Of a DNA stretch of 64,000 nucleotides, positions 28,801 through 42,850 are shown piece after piece. Position numbers and translations under genes: made by a program. The notes under the pieces were generated by a model. That model saw nothing but the letters and a program-made list of their open reading frames with translations, did no database searches and was not told where the DNA came from. The DNA is taken from contig OZ059894.1 of NCBI GenBank assembly GCA_964057225.1, forward strand, positions 3,534,001 through 3,598,000, in the 5' to 3' direction. Source of the stretch: Auanema rhodensis (taxonomy: Eukaryota > Nematoda > Chromadorea > Rhabditida > Rhabditidae). How positions within the stretch are numbered: the stretch's first letter is position 1; each line of letters begins with the position of its first letter.

Positions 28801-31800
28801 TAGACTAATATGGACATGAGGAATCTAATTTTTTTGAAAACCGCATCTCTTCATCTTTCACGTGAAGCGAGTTACATACCAAGTGCACATCATGTGTACA
28901 CTCAATTAGCATAAATTAAAGTTCACGTAAATTTCAAAGTCATGGTTACCATGCACCAATATTAATAAAAATTTGTTTTTAGACTAATATGGACATGGGG
29001 AATCTAATTTTGAAAACCGCATCTCTTTATCTTTGACGTGAAGCGAGTTACATACCAAGTGCACATCACGTGTACACTTAATAAGCATAAATTAAAGTTC
29101 ACGTAAATTTCAAAGTCATGGTTACCATGCACCAATATCAATAAAAATTCGTTTTTAGACTAATTTGGAAATGGGGAATCTATTTTGAAAACCGCATCTC
29201 TTCATCTTTCACGTGAAGCGAGTTACATACCAAGTGCACATCACGTGTACACTTAATTAGCATAAATTGAAGTTCACGTAAATTTCAAAGTCATGGTTAC
29301 CATGCACCAATATCAATAAAAATTTGTTTTCAGACTAATATGGAAATGGGGAATCTAATTTTGAAAACCGCATCTCTTCATCTTTTACGTGAAGCGAGTT
29401 ACATACCAAGTGCACATCACGTGTACACTTAATTAGCATAAATTAAAGTTCACGTAAATTTCAAAGTCATGGTTACCATCCACCAATATCAATAAAAATT
29501 TGTTTTTAGACTAATATGGACATGGGGAATCTAATTTTGAAAACCGCATCCCTTTATCTTTCACGTGAAGCAAGTTACATACCAAGTGCACATCATGTGT
29601 ACACTTAATTAGCATAAATTAAAGTTCACGTAAATTTTAAAGTCATGGTTACCATGCACCAATATCAATAAAAATTTGTTTTTAGAGTAATATGGACATG
29701 GGGAATCTAATTTTGAAAACCGCATCCCTTTATCTTTCACGTGAAGCAAGTTACATACCAAGTGCACATCATGTGTACACTTAATTAGCATAAATTAAAG
29801 TTCACGTAAATTTCAAAGTCATGGTTACCATCCACCAATATCAATAAAAATTTGTTTTTAGACTAATATGGACATGGGGAATCTAATTTTGAAAACCGCA
29901 TCCCTTTATCTTTCACGTGAAGCAAGTTAAATACCAAGTGCACATCATGTGTACACTTAATTAGCATAAATTAAAGTTCACGTAAATTTCAAAGTCATGG
30001 TTACCATCCACCAATATCAATAAAAATTTGTTTTTAGACTAATATGGACATGGGGAATCTAATTTTGAAAACCGCATCCCTTTATCTTTCACGTGAAGCA
30101 AGTTACATACCAAGTGCACATCATGTGTACACTTAATTAGCATAAATTAAAGTTCACGTAAATTTTAAAGTCATGGTTACCATGCACCAATATCAATAAA
30201 AATTTGTTTTTAGAGTAATATGGACATGGGGAATCTAATTTTGAAAACCGCATCCCTTTATCTTTCACGTGAAGCAAGTTACATACCAAGTGCACATCAT
30301 GTGTACACTTAATTAGCATAAATTAAAGTTCACGTAAATTTCAAAGTCATGGTTACCATCCACCAATATCAATAAAAATTTGTTTTTAGACTAATATGGA
30401 CATGGGGAATCTAATTTTGAAAACCGCATCCCTTTATCTTTCACGTGAAGCAAGTTAAATACCAAGTGCACATCATGTGTACACTTAATTAGCATAAATT
30501 AAAGTCCACGTAAATTTCAAAGTCATGGTTACCATCCACCAATATCAATAAAAATTTGTTTTTAGACTAAAATGGACATGGGGAATCTAATTTTGAAAAC
30601 CGCATCTCTTCATCTTTCACGTGAAGCGAGTTACATACCAAGTGCACATCACGTGTACACTTAATAAGCATAAATTAAAGTTCACGTAAATTTCAAAGTC
30701 ATGGTTACCATGCACCAATATCAATAAAAATTTGTTTTTAGACTAATTTGGAAATGGGGAATCTATTTTGAAAACCGCATCTCTTCATCTTTCACGTGAA
30801 GCGAGTTACATACCAAGTGCACATCACGTGTACACTTAATTAGCATAAATTAAAGTTCACGTAAATTTCAAAGTCATGGTTACCATCCACCAATATCAAT
30901 AAAAATTTGTTTTTAGACTAATATGGACATGGGGAATCTAATTTTGAAAACCGCATCCCTTTATCTTTCACGTGAAGCAAGTTAAATACCAAGTGCACAT
31001 CATGTGTACACTTAATTAGCATAAATTAAAGTTCACGTAAATTTCAAAGTCATGGTTACCATCCACCAATATCAACAAAAATGTGTTTTTAGACTAATAT
31101 GGACATGGGGAATCTAATTTCGAAAAGCGCATCTCTTCATCTTTCACGTGAAGCGAGTTACATACCAAGTGCACATCACGTGTACACTTAATAAGCATAA
31201 ATTAAAGTTCACGTAAATTTCAAAGTCATGGTTACCATGCACCAATATCAATAAAAATTTGTTTTTAGACTAATTTGGAAATGGGGAATCTATTTTGAAA
31301 ACCGCATCTCTTCATCTTTCACGTGAAGCGAGTTACATACCAAGTGCACATCACGTGTACACTTAATTAGCATAAATTGAAGTTCACGTAAATTTCAAAG
31401 TCATGGTTACCATGCACCAATATCAATAAAAATTTTTTTTTAGACTAATATGGACATGGGGAATCTAATTTTGAAAACCGCATCCCTTTATCTTTCACGT
31501 GAAGCGAGTTACATACCAAGTGCACATCACGTGTACACTTAATTAGCATAAATTAAAGTTCACGTAAGTTTCAAAGTCATGGTTACCATGCACCAATATC
31601 AATAAAAATTCGTTTTTAGACTAATATGGACATGAGGAATCTAATTTTTTCGAAAACCGCATCTCTTCATCTTTCACGTGAAGCGAGTTACATACCAAGT
31701 GCACATCATGTGTACACTCAATTAGCATAAATTAAAGTTCACGTAAATTTCAAAGTCATGGTTACCATGCACCAATATTAATAAAAATTTGTTTTTAGAC

Positions 31801-32220
31801 TAATATGGACATGGGGAATCTAATTTTGAAAACCGCATCTCTTTATCTTTGACGTGAAGCGAGTTACATACCAAGTGCACATCACGTGTACACTTAATAA
31901 GCATAAATTAAAGTTCACGTAAATTTCAAAGTCATGGTTACCATGCACCAATATCAATAAAAATTTGTTTTTAGACTAACATGGACATGGGGAATCTAAT
32001 TTTGAAAACCGCATCTCTTTATCTTTCACGTGAAGCGAGTTACATACCAAGTGCACATCACGTGTACATTTAATTAGCATAAATTAAAGTTCACGTAAAT
32101 TTTAAAGTCATGGTTACCATGCACCAATATCAATAAAAATTTGTTTTTAGACTAATATGGACATGGGGAATCTAATTTTGAAAACCGCATCTCTTTATCT
32201 TTGACGTGAAGCGAGTTATA

Positions 32221-35200
32221 TACCAAGTGCACATCATGTGTACACTTAATTAGCATAAATTAAAGTTCACGTAAATTTCAAAGTCATGGTTACCATCCAC
32301 CAATATCAACAAAAATTTGTTTTTAGACTAATATGGACATGGGGAATCTAATTTTGAAAACCGCATCTCTTCATCTTTCACGTGAAGCGAGTTACATACC
32401 AAGTGCACATCACGTGTACACTTAATTAGCATAAATTAAAGTTCACGTAAATTTTAAAGTCATGGTTACCATGCACCAATATCAATAAAAATTTGTTTTT
32501 AGACTAATATGGACATGGGGAATCTAATTTTGAAAACCGCATCTCTTTATCTTTGACGTGAAGCGAGTTACATACCGAGTGCACATCACGTGTACACTTA
32601 ATTAGCATAAATTAAAGTTCACTTAAATTTCAAAGTCATGGTTACCATCCACCAATATCAACAAAAATTTGTTTTTAGACTAATATGGACATGGGGAATC
32701 TAATTTTGAAAACCGCATCTCTTCATCTTTTACGTGAAGCGAGTTACATACCAAGTGCACATCACGTGTACACTTAATTAGCATAAATTAAAGTTCACGT
32801 AAATTTCAAAGTCATGGTTACCATCCACCAATATCAATAAAAATTTGTTTTTAGACTAATATGGACATGGGGAATCTAATTTTGAAAACCGCATCCCTTT
32901 ATCTTTCACGTGAAGCAAGTTACATACCAAGTGCACATCACGTGTACACTTAATAAGCATAAATTAAAGTTCACGTAAATTTCAAAGTCATGGTTACCAT
33001 GCACCAATATCAATAAAAATTTGTTTATAGACTAATATGGACATGAGGAATCTAATTTTTTTGAAAACCGCATCTCTTCATCTTTCACGTGAAGCGAGTT
33101 ACATACCGAGTGCACATCACGTGTACACTTAATTAGCATAAATTAAAGTTCACTTAAATTTCAAAGTCATGGTTACCATCCACCAATATCAACAAAAATT
33201 TGTTTTTAGACTAATATGGACATGGGGAATCTAATTTTGAAAACCGCATCTCTTCATCTTTTACGTGAAGCGAGTTACATACCAAGTGCACATCACGTGT
33301 ACACTTAATTAGCATAAATTAAAGTTCACGTAAATTTCAAAGTCATGGTTACCATCCACCAATATCAATAAAAATTTGTTTTTAGACTAATATGGACATG
33401 GGGAATCTAATTTTGAAAACCGCATCCCTTTATCTTTCACGTGAAGCAAGTTACATACCAAGTGCACATCATGTGTACACTTAATTAGCATAAATTAAAG
33501 TTCACGTAAATTTTAAAGTCATGGTTACCATGCACCAATATCAATAAAAATTTGTTTTTAGAGTAATATGGACATGGGGAATCTAATTTTGAAAACCGCA
33601 TCCCTTTATCTTTCACGTGAAGCAAGTTACATACCAAGTGCACATCACGTGTACACTTAATTAGCATAAATTAAAGTTCACGTAAGTTTCAAAGTCATGG
33701 TTACCATGCACCAATATCAATAAAAATTCGTTTTTAGACTAATATGGACATGAGGAATCTAATTTTTTCGAAAACCGCATCTCTTCATCTTTCACGTGAA
33801 GCGAGTTACATACCAAGTGCACATCATGTGTACACTCAATCAGCATAAATTAAAGTTCACGTAAATTTCAAAGTCATGGTTACCATGCACCAATATTAAT
33901 AAAAATTTGTTTTTAGACTAATATGGACATGGGGAATCTAATTTTGAAAACCGCATCTCTTTATCTTTGACGTGAAGCGAGTTATATACCAAGTGCACAT
34001 CATGTGTACACTTAATTAGCATAAATTAAAGTTCACGTAAATTTCAAAGTCATGGTTACCATCCACCAATATCAACAAAAATTTGTTTTTAGACTAATAT
34101 GGACATGGGGAATCTAATTTTGAAAACCGCATCTCTTCATCTTTCACGTGAAGCGAGTTACATACCAAGTGCACATCACGTGTACACTTAATTAGCATAA
34201 ATTAAAGTTCACGTAAATTTTAAAGTCATGGTTACCATGCACCAATATCAATAAAAATTTGTTTTTAGACTAATATGGACATGGGGAATCTAATTTTGAA
34301 AACCGCATCTCTTTATCTTTGACGTGAAGCGAGTTACATACCGAGTGCACATCACGTGTACACTTAATTAGCATAAATTAAAGTTCACTTAAATTTCAAA
34401 GTCATGGTTACCATCCACCAATATCAACAAAAATTTGTTTTTAGACTAATATGGACATGGGGAATCTAATTTTGAAAACCGCATCTCTTCATCTTTTACG
34501 TGAAGCGAGTTACATACCAAGTGCACATCACGTGTACACTTAATTAGCATAAATTAAAGTTCACGTAAATTTCAAAGTCATGGTTACCATCCACCAATAT
34601 CAATAAAAATTTGTTTTTAGACTAATATGGACATGGGGAATCTAATTTTGAAAACCGCATCCCTTTATCTTTCACGTGAAGCAAGTTACATACCAAGTGC
34701 ACATCACGTGTACACTTAATAAGCATAAATTAAAGTTCACGTAAATTTCAAAGTCATGGTTACCATGCACCAATATCAATAAAAATTTGTTTATAGACTA
34801 ATATGGACATGAGGAATCTAATTTTTTTGAAAACCGCATCTCTTCATCTTTCACGTGAAGCGAGTTACATACCGAGTGCACATCACGTGTACACTTAATT
34901 AGCATAAATTAAAGTTCACTTAAATTTCAAAGTCATGGTTACCATCCACCAATATCAACAAAAATTTGTTTTTAGACTAATATGGACATGGGGAATCTAA
35001 TTTTGAAAACCGCATCTCTTCATCTTTTACGTGAAGCGAGTTACATACCAAGTGCACATCACGTGTACACTTAATTAGCATAAATTAAAGTTCACGTAAA
35101 TTTCAAAGTCATGGTTACCATCCACCAATATCAATAAAAATTTGTTTTTAGACTAATATGGACATGGGGAATCTAATTTTGAAAACCGCATCCCTTTATC

Positions 35201-35409
35201 TTTCACGTGAAGCAAGTTACATACCAAGTGCACATCATGTGTACACTTAATTAGCATAAATTAAAGTTCACGTAAATTTTAAAGTCATGGTTACCATGCA
35301 CCAATATCAATAAAAATTTGTTTTTAGAGTAATATGGACATGGGGAATCTAATTTTGAAAACCGCATCCCTTTATCTTTCACGTGAAGCAAGTTACATAC
35401 CAAGTGCAC
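32221..35409 (+). repeat. Higher-order duplication, 10-monomer period (offset 1766 bp)
   Basis: The eight-monomer run 32221-33643 matches 33987-35409. Shared rare markers at the constant offset include gttatatacc before each copy (32215 and 33981), ttgtttatag (33021 and 34787) and the gagtaat monomer (33485 and 35251). The offset exceeds 10 x 176 by six bases, consistent with two 179-bp monomers per period. Confidence 0.82.
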
Positions 35410-35754
35410 ATCATGTGTACACTTAATTAGCATAAATTAAAGTTCACGTAAATTTCAAAGTCATGGTTACCATCCACCAATATCAATAAAAATTTGTTTT
35501 TAGACTAATATGGACATGGGGAATCTAATTTTGAAAACCGCATCCCTTTATCTTTCACGTGAAGCAAGTTAAATACCAAGTGCACATCATGTGTACACTT
35601 AATTAGCATAAATTAAAGTCCACGTAAATTTCAAAGTCATGGTTACCATCCACCAATATCAATAAAAATTTGTTTTTAGACTAATATGGACATGGGGAAT
35701 CTAATTTTGAAAACCGCATCTCTTTATCTTTGACTTGAAGCGAGTTACATACCA

Positions 35755-38700
35755 AGTGCACATCATGTGTACACTTAATTAGCATAAATTAAAGTTCACG
35801 TAAATTTCAAAGTCATGGTTACCATCCACCAATATCAACAAAAATTTGTTTTTAGACTAATATGGACATGGGGAATCTAATTTTGAAAACCGCATCTCTT
35901 CATCTTTCACGTGAAGCGAGTTACATACCAAGTGCACATCACGTGTACACTTAATTAGCATAAATTAAAGTTCACGTAAATTTTAAAGTCATGGTTACCA
36001 TGCACCAATATCAATAAAAATTTGTTTTTAGACTAATATGGACATGGGGAATCTAATTTTGAAAACCGCATCTCTTTATCTTTGACGTGAAGCGAGTTAC
36101 ATACCGAGTGCACATCATGTGTACACTTAATTAGCATAAATTAAAGTTCACTTAAATTTCAAAGTCATGGTTACCATCCACCAATATCAACAAAAATTTG
36201 TTTTTAGACTAATATGGACATGGGGAATCTAATTTTGAAAACCGCATCTCTTCATCTTTTACGTGAAGCGAGTTACATACCAAGTGCACATCACGTGTAC
36301 ACTTAATTAGCATAAATTAAAGTTCACGTAAATTTCAAAGTCATGGTTACCATCCACCAATATCAATAAAAATTTGTTTTTAGACTAATATGGACATGGG
36401 GAATCTAATTTTGAAAACCGCATCCCTTTATCTTTCACGTGAAGCAAGTTACATACCAAGTGCACATCATGTGTACACTTAATTAGCATAAATTAAAGTT
36501 CACGTAAATTTTAAAGTCATGGTTACCATGCACCAATATCAATAAAAATTTGTTTTTAGACTAATATGGACATGGGGAATCTAATTTTGAAAACCGCATC
36601 TCTTCATCTTTCACGTGAAGCGAGTTACATACCAAGTGCACATCACGTGTACACTTAATAAGCATAAATTAAAGTTCACGTAAATTTCAAAGTCATGGTT
36701 ACCATGCACCAATATCAATAAAAATTCGTTTTTAGACTAATATGGACATGAGGAATCTAATTTTGAAAACCGCATCTCTTCATCTTTCACGTGAAGCGAG
36801 TTACATACCAAGTGCACATCATGTGTACACTTAATTAGCATAAATTAAAGTTCACGTAAATTTCAAAGTCATGGTTACCATGCACCAATATTAATAAAAA
36901 TTTGTTTTTAGACTAATATGGACATGGGGAATCTAATTTTGAAAACCGCATCTCTTTATCTTTGACGTGAAGCGAGTTACATACCAAGTGCACATCATGT
37001 GTACACTTAATTAGCATAAATTAAAGTTCACGTAAATTTCAAAGTCATGGTTACCATCCACCAATATCAACAAAAATGTGTTTTTAGACTAATATGGACA
37101 TGGGGAATCTAATTTCGAAAAGCGCATCTCTTCATCTTTCACGTGAAGCGAGTTACATACCAAGTGCACATCATGTGTACACTTAATTAGCATAAATTAA
37201 AGTTCACGTAAATTTCAAAGTCATGGTTACCATGCACCAATATCAATAAAAATTTTTTTTTAGACTAATATGGACATGGGGAATCTAATTTTGAAAACCG
37301 CATCCCTTTATCTTTCACGTGAAGCGAGTTACATACCAAGTGCACATCACGTGTACACTTAATAAGCATAAATTAAAGTTCACGTAAATTTCAAAGTCAT
37401 GGTTACCATGCACCAATATCAATAAAAATTCGTTTTTAGACTAATATGGACATGAGGAATCTAATTTTTTTGAAAACCGCATCTCTTCATCTTTCACGTG
37501 AAGCAAGTTACATACCAAGTGCACATCATGTGTACACTCAATTAGCATAAATTAAAGTTCACGTAAATTTCAAAGTCATGGTTACCATGCACCAATATTA
37601 ATAAAAATTTGTTTTTAGACTAATATGGACATGGGGAATCTAATTTTGAAAACCGCAACTCTTTATCTTTGACGTAAAGCGAGTTACATACCAAGTGCAC
37701 ATCATGTGTACACTTAATTAGCATAAATTAAAGTTCACGTAAATTTTAAAGTCATGGTTGCCATGCACCAATATCAATAAAAATTTGTTTTTAGACTAAC
37801 ATGGAAATGGGGAATCTAATTTTGAAAACCGCATCTCTTTATCTTTCACGTGAAGCGAGTTACATACCAAGCGCACATCATGTGTACACTTAATTAGCAT
37901 AAATTAAAGTTCACGTAAATTTCAAAGTCATGGTTACCATGCACCAATATCAATAAAAATTTGTTTTTAGACTAATATGGACATGGGGAATCTAATTTTT
38001 TTGAAAACCGCATCTCTTCATCTTTCACGTGAAGCAAGTTACATACCAAGTGCACATCATGTGTACACTTAATTAGCATAAATTAAAGTTCACGTAAATT
38101 TCAAAGTCATGGTTACCATGCACCAATATCAATAAAAATTTTTTTTTAGACTAATATGGACATGGGGAATCTAATTTTGAAAACCGCATCCCTTTATCTT
38201 TCACGTGAAGCGAGTTACATACCAAGTGCACATCACGTGTACACTTAATAAGCATAAATTAAAGTTCACGTAAATTTCAAAGTCATGGTTACCATGCACC
38301 AATATCAATAAAAATTCGTTTTTAGACTAATATGGACATGAGGAATCTAATTTTTTTGAAAACCGCATCTCTTCATCTTTCACGTGAAGCAAGTTACATA
38401 CCAAGTGCACATCATGTGTACACTCAATTAGCATAAATTAAAGTTCACGTAAATTTCAAAGTCATGGTTACCATGCACCAATATTAATAAAAATTTGTTT
38501 TTAGACTAATATGGACATGGGGAATCTAATTTTGAAAACCGCAACTCTTTATCTTTGACGTAAAGCGAGTTACATACCAAGTGCACATCATGTGTACACT
38601 TAATTAGCATAAATTAAAGTTCACGTAAATTTTAAAGTCATGGTTGCCATGCACCAATATCAATAAAAATTTGTTTTTAGACTAACATGGAAATGGGGAA

Positions 38701-38910
38701 TCTAATTTTGAAAACCGCATCTCTTTATCTTTCACGTGAAGCGAGTTACATACCAAGCGCACATCATGTGTACACTTAATTAGCATAAATTAAAGTTCAC
38801 GTAAATTTCAAAGTCATGGTTACCATGCACCAATATCAATAAAAATTTGTTTTTAGACTAATATGGACATGGGGAATCTAATTTTGAAAACCGCATCTCT
38901 TTATCTTTGA
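35755..38910 (+). repeat. 18-monomer block, copy 1 (start of a longer duplication reaching 42310)
   Basis: This block contains two diagnostic ccgcaactcttt monomers (37657 and 38543), two poly-T/attcg pairs and two agcgcac monomers. It recurs at 48386 (offset 12631), 57192 and 61249. The homology with 48386 continues beyond 38910 to the LINE junction: 35755-42310 pairs with 48386-55820, the right copy having gained two, two and one extra monomers (offset rising from 12631 to 12982, 13334 and 13510). Confidence 0.85.
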
Positions 38911-41900
38911 CGTAAAGCGAGTTACATACCAAGTGCACATCATGTGTACACTTAATTAGCATAAATTAAAGTTCACGTAAATTTCAAAGTCATGGTTACC
39001 ATTCACCAATATTAATAAAAATTTGTTTTTAGACTAATATGGAAATGGGGAATCTAATTTTGAAAACCGCATCTCTTCATCTTTCACGTGAAGCGAGTTA
39101 CATACCAAGTGCACATCATGTGTACACTTAATTAGCATAAATTAAAGTTCACGTAAATTTCAAAGTCATGGTTACCATGCACCAATATCAATAAAAATTT
39201 GTTTTTAGACTAATATGGACATGGGGAATCTAATTTTGAAAACCGCATCTCTTTATCTTTCACGTGAAGCGAGTTACATACCAAGTGCACATCATGTGTA
39301 CACTTAATTAGCATAAATTAAAGTTCACGTAAATTTCAAAGTCATGGTTGCCATGCACCAATATCAATAAATATTTGTTTTTAGACTAATTTGGAAATGG
39401 GGAATCTATTTTGAAAACCGCATCTCTTCATCTTTCACGTGAAGCGAGTTACATACCAAGTGCACATCACGTGTACACTTAATTAGCATAAATTGAAGTT
39501 CACGTAAATTTCAAAGTCATGGTTACCATGCACCAATATCAATAAAAATTTGTTTTTAGACTAATATGGAAATGGGGAATCTAATTTTGAAAACCGCATC
39601 TCTTTATCTTTGACGTAAAGCGAGTTACATACCAAGTGCACATCATGTGTACACTTAATTAGCATAAATTAAAGTTCACGTAAATTTCAAAGTCATGGTT
39701 ACCATTCACCAATATTAATAAAAATTTGTTTTTAGACTAATATGGAAATGGGGAATCTAATTTTGAAAACCGCATCTCTTCATCTTTCACGTGAAGCGAG
39801 TTACATACCAAGTGCACATCATGTGTACACTTAATTAGCATAAATTAAAGTTCACGTAAATTTCAAAGTCATGGTTACCATGCACCAATATCAATAAAAA
39901 TTTGTTTTTAGACTAATATGGACATGGGGAATCTAATTTTGAAAACCGCATCCCTTTATCTTTCACGTGAAGCGAGTTACATACCAAGTGCACATCACGT
40001 GTACACTTAATAAGCATAAATTAAAGTTCACGTAAATTTCAAAGTCATGGTTACCATGCACCAATATCAATAAAAATCCGTTTTTAGACTAATATGGACA
40101 TGGGGAATCTAATTTTGAAAACCGCATCTCTTTATCTTTGACGTAAAGCGAGTTACATACCAAGTGCACATCATGTGTACACTTAATTAGCATAAATTAA
40201 AGTTCACGTAAATTTCAAAGTCATGGTTACCATTCACCAATATTAATAAAAATTTGTTTTTAGACTAATATGGAAATGGGGAATCTAATTTTGAAAACCG
40301 CATCTCTTCATCTTTCACGTGAAGCGAGTTACATACCAAGTGCACATCATGTGTACACTTAATTAGCATAAATTAAAGTTCACGTAAATTTCAAAGTCAT
40401 GGTTACCATGCACCAATATCAATAAAAATTTGTTTTTAGACTAATATGGACATGGGGAATCTAATTTTGAAAACCGCATCTCTTTATCTTTCACGTGAAG
40501 CGAGTTACATACCAAGTGCACATCATGTGTACACTTAATTAGCATAAATTAAAGTTCACGTAAATTTCAAAGTCATGGTTGCCATGCACCAATATCAATA
40601 AAAATTTGTTTTTAGACTAATTTGGAAATGGGGAATCTATTTTGAAAACCGCATCTCTTCATCTTTCACGTGAAGCGAGTTACATACCAAGTGCACATCA
40701 CGTGTACACTTAATTAGCATAAATTGAAGTTCACGTAAATTTCAAAGTCATGGTTACCATGCACCAATATCAATAAAAATTTGTTTTTAGACTAATATGG
40801 AAATGGGGAATCTAATTTTGAAAACCGCATCTCTTTATCTTTGACGTAAAGCGAGTTACATACCAAGTGCACATCATGTGTACACTTAATTAGCATAAAT
40901 TAAAGTTCACGTAAATTTCAAAGTCATGGTTACCATTCACCAATATTAATAAAAATTTGTTTTTAGACTAATATGGAAATGGGGAATCTAATTTTGAAAA
41001 CCGCATCTCTTCATCTTTCACGTGAAGCGAGTTACATACCAAGTGCACATCATGTGTACACTTAATTAGCATAAATTAAAGTTCACGTAAATTTCAAAGT
41101 CATGGTTACCATGCACCAATATCAATAAAAATTTGTTTTTAGACTAATATGGACATGGGGAATCTAATTTTGAAAACCGCATCCCTTTATCTTTCACGTG
41201 AAGCGAGTTACATACCAAGTGCACATCACGTGTACACTTAATAAGCATAAATTAAAGTTCACGTAAATTTCAAAGTCATGGTTACCATGCACCAATATCA
41301 ATAAAAATCCGTTTTTAGACTAATATGGACATGGGGAATCTAATTTTGAAAACCGCATCCCTTTATCTTTCACGTGAAGCGAGTTACATACCAAGTGCAC
41401 ATCACGTGTACACTTAATTAGCATAAATTAAAGTTCACGTAAATTTCAAAGTCATGGTTACCATGCACCAATATCAATAAAAATTTTTTTTTAGACTAAT
41501 ATGGACATGGGGAATCTAATTTTGAAAACCGCATCCCTTTATCTTTCACCTGAAGCGAGTTACATACCAAGTGCACATCACGTGTACACTTAATAAGCAT
41601 AAATTAAAGTTCACGTAAATTTCAAAGTCATGGTTACCATCCACCAATATCAACAAAAATTTGTTTTTAGACTAATATGGACATGGGGAATCTAATTTTG
41701 AAAACCGCATCTCTTCATCTTTTACGTGAAGCGAGTTACATACCAAGTGCACATCACGTGTACACTTAATTAGCATAAATTAAAGTTCACGTAAATTTCA
41801 AAGTCATGGTTACCATCCACCAATATCAATAAAAATTTGTTTTTAGACTAATATGGACATGGGGAATCTAATTTTGAAAACCGCATCCCTTTATCTTTCA

Positions 41901-42305
41901 CGTGAAGCAAGTTACATACCAAGTGCACATCATGTGTACACTTAATTAGCATAAATTAAAGTTCACGTAAATTTTAAAGTCATGGTTACCATGCACCAAT
42001 ATCAATAAAAATTTGTTTTTAGACTAATATGGACATGGGGAATCTAATTTTGAAAACCGCATCCCTTTATCTTTCACGTGAAGCAAGTTACATACCAAGT
42101 GCACATCATGTGTACACTTAATTAACATAAATTAAAGTTCACGTAAATTTCAAAGTCATGGTTACCATCCACCAATATCAATAAAAATTTGTTTTTAGAC
42201 TAATATGGACATGGGGAATCTAATTTTGAAAACCGCATCCCTTTATCTTTCACGTGAAGCAAGTTAAATACCAAGTGCACATCATGTGTACACTTAATTA
42301 GCATA

Positions 42306-42310
42306 AATTA
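42306..42310 (+). repeat. Target-site duplication of the LINE, left copy (aatta)
   Basis: The last satellite bases before the element read aaatta; the satellite resumes on the right with (a)attaaag. The shared word is aatta, 5 bp, or 4 bp if the A at 47010 belongs to the element. Target-primed insertion of a LINE normally leaves such a duplication. Confidence 0.8.
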
Positions 42311-42317
42311 GTCAAGG

Positions 42318-42323
42318 TTTATT
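42318..42323 (-). terminator. AATAAA hexamer at the LINE 3' end (possible polyadenylation signal)
   Basis: The minus strand reads AATAAA followed by only CCTTGAC before satellite begins. A signal normally directs cleavage some 10-30 nt downstream, which here would fall in flanking DNA, so it may be read through, used atypically, or be coincidental. Confidence 0.45.
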
Positions 42324-42555
42324 GTTCTTTATCACAGGTTGTAACATTAGTGGTTTTTAAGAGAAGAAGTATGAAAAAAGATCCTTACAATACGAACATA
42401 ATTATAAAAATTAAAAAATGAATAAGCAATAAATGTGCAAAGTTGAAAAGAGTTATTGAATCAATTTTGTCTTTTAAGATACATACTTTTAGCTAGTCTC
42501 TCTATGTATTATGAAATGTTAACCCATTCTCAAAAAAACAGGGGAGTTGTTCAAA

Positions 42556-42572
42556 TCAGATAAGTGATCTGA
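42556..42572 (-). other. Short hairpin in the LINE 3' UTR
   Basis: TCAGAT and ATCTGA form a perfect 6-bp stem around a 5-nt loop. Stem-loops in LINE 3' UTRs can be recognised by the element's reverse transcriptase, but this one is about 245 nt from the terminus and short enough to occur by chance. Confidence 0.3.
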
Positions 42573-42850
42573 CCTCTTTTTTTACGTTTACCAGGTGCGG
42601 TGGAACTTATAATAAAGTCGAGCCCGTTCTGGTAAGAAGAGGTAACTGTCACCTGGTTCGTATGGCCAATGCCTATAGAAACTATGGTGAAGTAACAGTG
42701 TAGCAAAGACGGAAGCGAGGATGTGGTTGGAACAAAACAGTGACACATAAAGTAACTTAGCTTTAAAAAGTTATAAAAAAACATATTGAGACAATAATTC
42801 AAAAAAATAGGACGCTAGACAAATATAGTACAAAAATGAGAAAAATAAAT

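Larger units (their letters stand above)
1..42310 (+). repeat. 176-bp tandem satellite array, left segment (about 240 monomers)
   Basis: Head-to-tail copies of one AT-rich monomer; the start word agtgcacatc recurs at 1, 177, 353 and so on to the LINE junction. All copies lie in the same orientation. Modal length is 176 bp, with recurrent 175-bp (ctattttg) and 179-bp (seven T before gaaaacc) variants. Copies differ at a limited set of positions, and the same variants recur in linked combinations, so this is a multi-class satellite and not a fully homogenised one. No gene, RNA gene or unrelated sequence interrupts the segment. A monomer of about nucleosome length in a long ordered array is typical of centromeric or other heterochromatic satellites; the chromosomal location is inference. 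The monomer has no substantial open frame apart from chance ones. Confidence 0.98.
42311..42850 (-). other. 3' untranslated region of the LINE
   Basis: 540 nt between the ORF2 stop and the element end, with no convincing coding frame; an 83-codon frame here lacks an ATG and looks accidental. It holds a small hairpin (42556-42572) and ends with AATAAA seven bases before the junction. There is no poly(A) tail and no short tandem 3' repeat of the kind many CR1 and L2 elements carry. In LINEs the 3' UTR is normally where the reverse transcriptase binds its RNA template. Confidence 0.85.

Noticed and set aside
25560-35433. Six repeated 60-codon minus-strand open frames in the satellite
   Set aside because: Each spans one monomer and exists only because a single base change removes a stop. 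The peptide has no recognisable domain, and 176 is not divisible by three, so no reading frame persists through the array.
42551-42802. 83-codon minus-strand frame in the LINE 3' UTR
   Set aside because: It begins with TTG rather than ATG, has no recognisable domain and lies in a region where LINEs carry noncoding sequence.
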